This document shows, piece by piece, positions 21,160 to 26,314 of a stretch of DNA of 26,314 nt. A program made the position numbers and the translations under genes. Source of the DNA: CAYQOX01 sp964419335 (GTDB lineage: Bacteria > Hinthialibacterota > Hinthialibacteria > Hinthialibacterales > Hinthialibacteraceae). The stretch lies in the NCBI GenBank assembly GCA_964419335.1, contig CAYQOX010000055.1:1-26314 (forward strand), read 5' to 3'. A model generated the notes under the pieces. That model ran no database searches, was not told the origin of the DNA, and saw nothing but the letters and a program-made list of their open reading frames with translations. Within the stretch, counting starts at the first letter, position 1. Each line of letters opens with the position of its first letter.

Positions 21160-23283
21160 TTAATAAGCCCCCTTACCAAAAAGAACCACCGGGATCGTCT
21201 TCAGCAATATAATCACATCAAGAAGAATGGATTGATTCTGAATATAATAAAAGTCATATTCCAGATTGGCATGCAAGGGCAAATCCTTACGCCCACTAAT
21301 TTGCCAAAGGCCGGTGATCCCCGGCAAAACCGAGAGACGCCGCCGCTGCCAGGGTTCATAGGATTCCACAATAAAACTCATTTCCGGCCGCGGCCCCACC
21401 ATGCTCATCTCCCCCTTCAGCACATTCCATAACTGCGGGAGTTCATCCAAACTCGTGCGCCGTAACCAACGCCCAATCGGCAGCACCCGGGGATCATTTT
21501 TCTCTATCGGGGCTTCCTCGTACTCATTCACATCGCGGTACATCGTCCGAAATTTATACATTATAAAAGGTTTGCCATCTTTGCCGATACGACGATGACG
21601 AAAGATGACCGGACCGGGTGAACTAAGACGTATTGCCAAACAAATGATAGGGAAAAAGGGTAACGAGAAGAGAAGCATTCCCCCCGACATAGTAATATCC
21701 ATTGCCCGCTTCAAGGCTTGCTCAAAGGGTTTCATCTTCCCCTGACGCAGCACCTTAAAAGGAATATCTTCTTTATAATTAAAAAAGGCACGGTCAGTAA
21801 TAACCCCAAACATATCCGTCAGTATATTAAATTGCTTCACCGGGGTTTGTTCTCCACAAGCCACCACCAGATTCAGCATCTCCGGTTTATCCATCGCCGG
21901 ATTCGCAAAAAAGACCTCATCCGCCGCCAAGTTCTTCGCCCATTCCGGTAAATCACGAACCCTTCCCAATATCGGTTGCTCGAATAGGGTTTCTCCTTGT
22001 CCCAAATTGTCATCCAAGATCCCCAGAATTTCATACTTATGTTCCGGCTGCTGTTTTAAGCGCTGAATCAATTCCTTGGCTTGCGTTGTCGCTCCCACCA
22101 CCAAGGCACGCACCCGGCCAATACCCTCCTGAAACATCTTCTGCTCCATCTTGGACCACAAAAGCCGCGAGGTCAGCATGAAAAAGAAAGCAAGAAGGGC
22201 CGAGAGAATTAATACAGAACGCCCGGGATCAAGGTCTTTTAATAGAAATGCCACCGCCATGGACGTAATCAGAAACAGAAACACCATCTTTACAATCGCG
22301 GTTAATTCATCCAGAGCCGTACGCAGATACTGCCTGCGGTAGAGATCAAGCGACGCACATATGATGATCCATACAATAATTATCACCGGCATGGCGATCA
22401 GATAATGGATGAAGGGATTAAGCGGCTTGCGCAAGGCCATAGGCAAAAACGTCATTTGGGTAATGACATGAGCACGAATGGCATACGCCGATAACCACGC
22501 AATCGCCGCCATTAACGCATCAGCAAAAACCAGAAAACCCACCCGGAACGTAAAAAGAACATTGCCCAACAGATAACGCTTCCATAAGCGCTTGGGTTCA
22601 AGCGATAAACGCCACAGCCACTCCAACCCTATATTGCGCATCCATATCGGCGCGCGCTGTAAGCCTTTCGCCGAATAATCCAACAATCCACCCACGCCCC
22701 ATGCCACAGGAACCCCCAACTCGTGCAAATGATCTTTGATCCACAACTCTTGCTGCGGCGCCCCCATGCCTACGATAAGAATATCGGGATCAGCATTACG
22801 TATGGATTGAATTACCTCTGGCTCAATTTCCGGGGTAATATAACCATGATGACATCCCACGATCTGGAGATTGGGATACCGGGATTTAAGATCATTCGCC
22901 GCTTTTTGAGCAATACCCTCTTCTCCACCCAAAAGAAAAATTCGATGCCCTTTAACTTCCGCACGCGCACAAAATTCGGGCATTAAATCATTGGCGTTTA
23001 ATCGCTCGGGCAAGGGATGACCAAAAAGACGGGAAGCCCAAACTACCCCCATCCCATCGGCATACACCAAATCCGAATTGACAATACACTCCCGGTAGGA
23101 GCGGTTTGACCAACACTTATTTAAACAATCCGCGTTTAGATAGGAAATTTGCCGTGGGATCCCCGCTTCAACAAACTCATCGATGCGCTGCAGAAACTGT
23201 TCCGCGGTAAGAGAATCAATGTCTATGCCAAGCAAACGGCTTTGTTCTATATTCTGGGCAAATGCCCGATTTGTATTAACCAT
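21160..23283 (-). CDS. GT26 (WecG/TagA/CpsF) glycosyltransferase fused to a WbaP-type phosphoglycosyltransferase
   Basis: A 707-aa two-enzyme fusion. Residues about 14-240 are a GT26 domain: YLNADCLNKCW, VYADGMGVVWASRLFG, PERLNANDLM, FLLGGEEGIAQKAA, VGMGAPQQELW and IGLEWLWRLSLEPKRLWKRY. Four membrane segments follow (about 242-268, 292-312, 331-349, 356-376), then a Rossmann-like region (391-510) and a bacterial sugar-transferase domain (520-707). That domain has a re-entrant helix near 529-551, YKFRTM, the catalytic Asp613-Glu614 in SLDELPQLWNV, and PGITGLWQISGR. The PGT half should move a sugar phosphate onto undecaprenyl phosphate, and the GT26 half should add the next sugar. It is divergent from the regulator and exporter, fitting exopolysaccharide or O-antigen assembly. 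The sugars are unknown. Confidence 0.93.
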   Translation of the reverse strand: MVNTNRAFAQNIEQSRLLGIDIDSLTAEQFLQRIDEFVEAGIPRQISYLNADCLNKCWSNRSYRECIVNSDLVYADGMGVVWASRLFGHPLPERLNANDLMPEFCARAEVKGHRIFLLGGEEGIAQKAANDLKSRYPNLQIVGCHHGYITPEIEPEVIQSIRNADPDILIVGMGAPQQELWIKDHLHELGVPVAWGVGGLLDYSAKGLQRAPIWMRNIGLEWLWRLSLEPKRLWKRYLLGNVLFTFRVGFLVFADALMAAIAWLSAYAIRAHVITQMTFLPMALRKPLNPFIHYLIAMPVIIIVWIIICASLDLYRRQYLRTALDELTAIVKMVFLFLITSMAVAFLLKDLDPGRSVLILSALLAFFFMLTSRLLWSKMEQKMFQEGIGRVRALVVGATTQAKELIQRLKQQPEHKYEILGILDDNLGQGETLFEQPILGRVRDLPEWAKNLAADEVFFANPAMDKPEMLNLVVACGEQTPVKQFNILTDMFGVITDRAFFNYKEDIPFKVLRQGKMKPFEQALKRAMDITMSGGMLLFSLPFFPIICLAIRLSSPGPVIFRHRRIGKDGKPFIMYKFRTMYRDVNEYEEAPIEKNDPRVLPIGRWLRRTSLDELPQLWNVLKGEMSMVGPRPEMSFIVESYEPWQRRRLSVLPGITGLWQISGRKDLPLHANLEYDFYYIQNQSILLDVIILLKTIPVVLFGKGAY

Positions 23284-23782
23284 GACTCACAATTCATGCT
23301 GAAGATTTATTGAATTCTAAAGGGATTCAATATTAAAGAAAATACTATAAGTAGACCTTTTCTTACCGAGTCATCAATAAACCGCGTTTTTTAGTATACT
23401 ATAACTTCGAGTTTGAGAGAGGGCTAGCAGTTATCTCCCACATTTTTATCAAAATCGTCCTCCCCAGCACCTTCGCCACGATCCCATTCCATGATAATCT
23501 CTTTCTTGATTTATACACTTTAAGCGGCTTTAACAACACCCGGAACCTATTCCCCCCGACGCTTGTCAACAACAAAAAGAATTCACTTCCGTGATGAACT
23601 CCAAAAAAACCACGCACAAATTCACCGCAAACAATTCTCCCTCCTTGACGCCTCCTTTTTAATATACTATATTCATAAATCGAATTCTGGTTTTTCATCA
23701 AACACTCGTGAAAAACCAATTTTCAGTCCATTTTAATTCTCTCATTCCCCAATCGCGGTAGAAGAAATAAAACTCCGTGGAT

Positions 23783-23809
23783 GGGGGCGAAGCCTGCCGT
23801 ACAACCCCC
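23783..23809 (+). promoter_or_regulatory. G5/C5 inverted repeat upstream of the regulator promoter
   Basis: GGGGG and CCCCC are separated by 17 nt that include CGAAGCCTGCC. The repeat ends 21 nt before the TATAAT at 23831. It may be an operator or a structured leader for an upstream start. Confidence 0.3.
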
Positions 23810-23830
23810 GAAATCAAACAATAACTACAA

Positions 23831-23836
23831 TATAAT
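23831..23836 (+). promoter_or_regulatory. Candidate -10 box of the winged-helix regulator
   Basis: TATAAT lies 31 nt before the ATG at 23868, giving a short leader. No Shine-Dalgarno is seen in that leader and the -35 is weak. Confidence 0.4.
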
Positions 23837-23867
23837 CAAAGACTTACGATGACATAATTCTCTCCTT

Positions 23868-24467
23868 ATGAATCGTGATCAACAAATCATCCTCTCCCTT
23901 TTGAATGCTATTGAGGAAGATTCCTACCTCACCCAAAAAGACCTCGCGACCCGCCTGGACGTCGCCGTAGGCATGGTCAATTCCTACCTGAAACGCATCA
24001 TCTACAAGGGCTACGTCAAGACCAAAAGCCTCGAACGACGCCGACTTCGCTATCTCTTAACTCCTTCCGGCGTCAAAGAAAAAAGCCGCCTGACCCTCGA
24101 ATTTCTCCAGTTCTCCTACCAATTCATCCGCAAAGTTCGGGAAAAAGTCATTAAGGTCTTAACTCCCTACAAACGCAATGGAAAAAAGAAAGTTATCTTT
24201 TACGGCAGCGGCGAGGTCGCCGAACTTGCCTATTTAGCCGTGCGCGAATTGGGCATGGAATTAAAGGGCATTGTTGACCCTGATCGTGTCGGCCACTTTT
24301 GCGTCGATCACAAAATCCAGAACCTGGATTGGCTTAAAAACCATTCCGATTCTAATGCCATCCTGCTTGATTTATCTCACAATTTCCTGCAGAAAAAAAC
24401 CAGCAGCAATTCAAAAATACAACGACAGGTTCTTGATTTAGGCCTCGAATACATCCAACTTACATAA
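23868..24467 (+). CDS. Winged-helix (MarR-like) regulator with Rossmann-like C-terminal domain
   Basis: A 199-aa protein of two parts. Residues 1-75 are a winged helix: QQIILSLLNAIEEDSYLTQK, recognition-helix region VAVGMVNSYLKRIIYKGYV, wing LERRRLRYLLTPSG. This resembles the EPS-associated MarR-type regulators found in exopolysaccharide loci. A linker helix (76-100) leads to a Rossmann-like half (107-199) opening KKVIFYGSGEVAELAYLAVRE, then MELKGIVDPDRVG, similar in layout to the nucleotide-binding N-domain of PglD or the CoA-binding fold. The C-terminal half may sense a nucleotide sugar or dinucleotide. It lies 46 nt upstream of the ABC exporter and divergent from the fusion transferase, which makes both natural targets. 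Confidence 0.82.
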   Translation: MNRDQQIILSLLNAIEEDSYLTQKDLATRLDVAVGMVNSYLKRIIYKGYVKTKSLERRRLRYLLTPSGVKEKSRLTLEFLQFSYQFIRKVREKVIKVLTPYKRNGKKKVIFYGSGEVAELAYLAVRELGMELKGIVDPDRVGHFCVDHKIQNLDWLKNHSDSNAILLDLSHNFLQKKTSSNSKIQRQVLDLGLEYIQLT

Positions 24468-24513
24468 TGATTAAATCCACCTACGCTCATTTCCTTTTCA
24501 CACCTCTAACAAT

Positions 24514-26307
24514 ATGAAACTTTTCCTCGAACGTCTTGCTTATGCCAAACAACTGCTTACCCGGCAATTTTACCCTTATAAAGGGTTAATTGTCCTTCTT
24601 CTTTTTATAGCCATCGCCAAGATTATCTCCGAAATCTCCCTGGCAGTCATGCTGATCCCCCTGCTTAATGAGATTCTCGAGCAGCCGGCCGATGATGCAC
24701 TTCCAGAAATCTGGTTTCAATTCGTGGATTGGGCCCAAACCACTTTTCAAATCGAATCGATCACCGCACTCGCCTTCATCATCCTGATTACCATCGCGAT
24801 CGTGCGCTGCATCTTCGCCGTCGGCTATTTTTATTTAATGAACTATATTAAGTATTCCTTCGAAAACCACAGCCGCACCCGCATCTTTCGCTTAATCACC
24901 AACTTAGACTGGCTTTACTATACCCGCCAAAAGATGGGCAACATCGTCAATGCCCCCCTGCAAGAAACCAATCGCGCGTCCACCTGCTTTCAACAATTGA
25001 TCATCACCATGGACGGGGTATTAACCGTCATCTTTTTCCTGACCACCGCGATTGTTTTTTCACCGCTCGCCACCGGCATCGCGATCCTCGCCATGCTGCT
25101 AATCGGCTCTCTGGTCATTCCCTTAGCCTACTTAGCCCGCAAATATGGACGCATCCTGGTGCAGTCCCGCAATAGCATGCTGCACCACCTCGGCGAGTTC
25201 GTCAACGCGCTTAAGGTCGTCAAAGGCAGCCGCATGGAAGAAGCCGCCAACCGCCTGATCCAAGAACGTTCCCATAATATGCGGAAATATTACCTGAAAG
25301 TGGGTATCTTGCAATTCATCCCCAATACCTTGGTGGAAACCGCCGCCATTTTAGCGGTCCTGTTTCTCGTCTTTATGATCAAGTATTTGGAATTATTAGC
25401 CCTCTCCCAAGCCGCCGTGATCGTCATCTTAATGCACCGGGGGCTAAACCGCATCTCCGTACTCCAACATTCCTGGATCCAGTTTTCGGAAAGAGCCACC
25501 AGCCTTTCCGCCATCGACCAACTGGAAAAAAGCCTGAAACACAACCTCGAAACCCGCCCTCAAGGGTCGGTCGAACGTTTCGATTCCCTCCGCTTCGACC
25601 ACGTCTGGTTTTATTATGCCAAAAATACCCCCGCCCTCTGCGATATGACCCTCTCAATCGAGCGGGGCGAATTCATCGGCGTGGTGGGCGATTCGGGCGC
25701 CGGCAAAACCACCTTTGTGGACGTGTTTCTAGGCCTATTAAAACCACAGCAGGGAACCCTCTACCTCAACGGGAAAGAATTTGCTGCCCTTGATCCCTGG
25801 GCTTGGCGCGATCTCATTGGCTATGTTCCGCAAGAGAGCCTGATGTTCAACGATAGCGTCTACAATAACATTTCCCTCTTCCGCGAAAACATCACCGAAA
25901 CGGATGTTTACGCAGCCGCACGCATGGCAGACGCGGAAGAATTCATTGCAAGCCTTCCCAATGGCTATCAAACCATCATCGGCGACCGCGGGATGCGGCT
26001 TTCCGGTGGTCAGCGCCAGCGCATCGCCCTGGCCAGAGCCTTGGCGCAAAAGCCGCAAATCCTCTTGCTGGATGAGGCGACCAGTTCATTGGATTCCATC
26101 TCCGAACGCCGAATCCAAAGCGCGGTGGATAATCTCCACGGGCAAATCACAATCCTCAGCGTCGCCCACCGCCTATCGACGGTGATGGGCGCCGACCGCA
26201 TCGTGGTTCTCGACCAAGGCCGAGTCAGCGAAATCGGCCCCCCGAACATCCTCATCACCAACCAAGGCAAATTCAACCAACTCTACACCCTCCAACACCA
26301 GCATTAG
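24514..26307 (+). CDS. MsbA-type ABC exporter (fused permease and ATPase)
   Basis: A 597-aa half-transporter. Residues 1-335 hold about six membrane segments (for example LIVLLLFIAIAKIISEISLA and LTVIFFLTTAIVFSPLATGI). Residues about 350-597 are the ATPase: Walker A GDSGAGKTT (from residue 392), Q-loop GYVPQE, signature LSGGQRQRIALARAL (from 496), Walker B ILLLDEATSSLD (Asp520) and H-loop His552. All ATPase motifs are intact. Such proteins dimerise and flip lipid-linked sugars, lipid A or other lipids outward. Placement next to a glycan-locus regulator and across from the PGT fusion suggests a lipid-linked oligosaccharide flippase. No clear Shine-Dalgarno precedes the ATG. The gene is complete and ends 7 nt before the window edge. 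Confidence 0.93.
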   Translation: MKLFLERLAYAKQLLTRQFYPYKGLIVLLLFIAIAKIISEISLAVMLIPLLNEILEQPADDALPEIWFQFVDWAQTTFQIESITALAFIILITIAIVRCIFAVGYFYLMNYIKYSFENHSRTRIFRLITNLDWLYYTRQKMGNIVNAPLQETNRASTCFQQLIITMDGVLTVIFFLTTAIVFSPLATGIAILAMLLIGSLVIPLAYLARKYGRILVQSRNSMLHHLGEFVNALKVVKGSRMEEAANRLIQERSHNMRKYYLKVGILQFIPNTLVETAAILAVLFLVFMIKYLELLALSQAAVIVILMHRGLNRISVLQHSWIQFSERATSLSAIDQLEKSLKHNLETRPQGSVERFDSLRFDHVWFYYAKNTPALCDMTLSIERGEFIGVVGDSGAGKTTFVDVFLGLLKPQQGTLYLNGKEFAALDPWAWRDLIGYVPQESLMFNDSVYNNISLFRENITETDVYAAARMADAEEFIASLPNGYQTIIGDRGMRLSGGQRQRIALARALAQKPQILLLDEATSSLDSISERRIQSAVDNLHGQITILSVAHRLSTVMGADRIVVLDQGRVSEIGPPNILITNQGKFNQLYTLQHQH

Positions 26308-26314
26308 GGGTGAA

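Larger units (their letters stand above)
23284..23867. other. 584-nt divergent intergenic region
   Basis: The region between the fusion transferase (-) and the regulator (+) should hold both promoters. I see a TATAAT (23831-23836) before the regulator, a GGGGG/CCCCC inverted repeat (23783-23787 / 23805-23809), and an AGTATACT palindrome near 23392. A minus-strand frame of 106 codons (23399-23719) is open but low-confidence: there is no good ribosome site, no recognisable domain, and a basic, repetitive composition. It could be a decayed gene. Confidence 0.45.

Noticed and set aside
1..26314. Mobile element, CRISPR array or defence island
   Set aside because: No transposase, integrase, Cas, restriction or toxin-antitoxin gene and no regular spaced repeat is visible; the two 41-nt repeats lack the features of an insertion sequence.

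Overview
The window looks like chromosomal DNA of a Gram-negative-type bacterium. It carries essential housekeeping genes (rpsB-tsf-pyrH-frr, ispF, tpiA, trpD), three Tat-exported Gfo/Idh/MocA oxidoreductases, a DUF1318 lipoprotein, a DUF3179 protein and surface-glycan genes at both ends. Exported Gfo/Idh/MocA paralogues beside a DUF5009-type membrane acyltransferase are common in Planctomycetes/PVC, Hydrogenedentota, Sumerlaeota and similar lineages. That placement is an inference and I cannot name the taxon. I see no rRNA, tRNA, CRISPR array, insertion sequence or phage gene.

Layout. 1-232: AT-rich, structured intergenic DNA holding one copy of a 41-nt dispersed repeat. 233-2422: a GT4 glycosyltransferase (-) and a sugar-nucleotide epimerase (+), divergent. 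The epimerase overlaps the convergent DUF3179 gene (2404-3429, -) by 19 nt. 3584-5929: a small coiled-coil protein, a diacylglycerol-kinase-like lipid kinase with a clear terminator, and an aminoglycoside-phosphotransferase-fold protein whose catalytic residues are replaced (probable pseudokinase). 6131-8844: ispF, a non-coding gap with a strong terminator, tpiA, a possible small ORF, and a DUF1318 lipoprotein. 9011-12090: the rpsB-tsf-pyrH-frr translation operon, with hairpins in its leader and in two gaps and a terminator at its end; the second repeat copy follows that terminator. 12441-14066 (-): a receiver-only response regulator and a membrane-anchored Lys-rich protein. 14313-19536 (+): Gfo/Idh/MocA, DUF5009 acyltransferase, Gfo/Idh/MocA, Gfo/Idh/MocA, probably a periplasmic sugar-processing locus. 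19596-21039 (-): orphan trpD and a two-helix membrane protein. 21160-26307: a WecG/TagA-phosphoglycosyltransferase fusion (-), then divergently a winged-helix regulator with a Rossmann-like C-terminal half and an MsbA-type ABC exporter.

Working together. The right end reads as the start of a polysaccharide assembly locus: first and second sugar transfer in one polypeptide, a dedicated regulator and an exporter. The GT4 enzyme and epimerase at the left end could feed the same or another glycan. The observations I would follow first are the pseudokinase, the GT26-PGT fusion, the wHTH-Rossmann regulator, the premature terminator upstream of tpiA and the 41-nt repeat. I found no convincing wholly new defence or mobile system.
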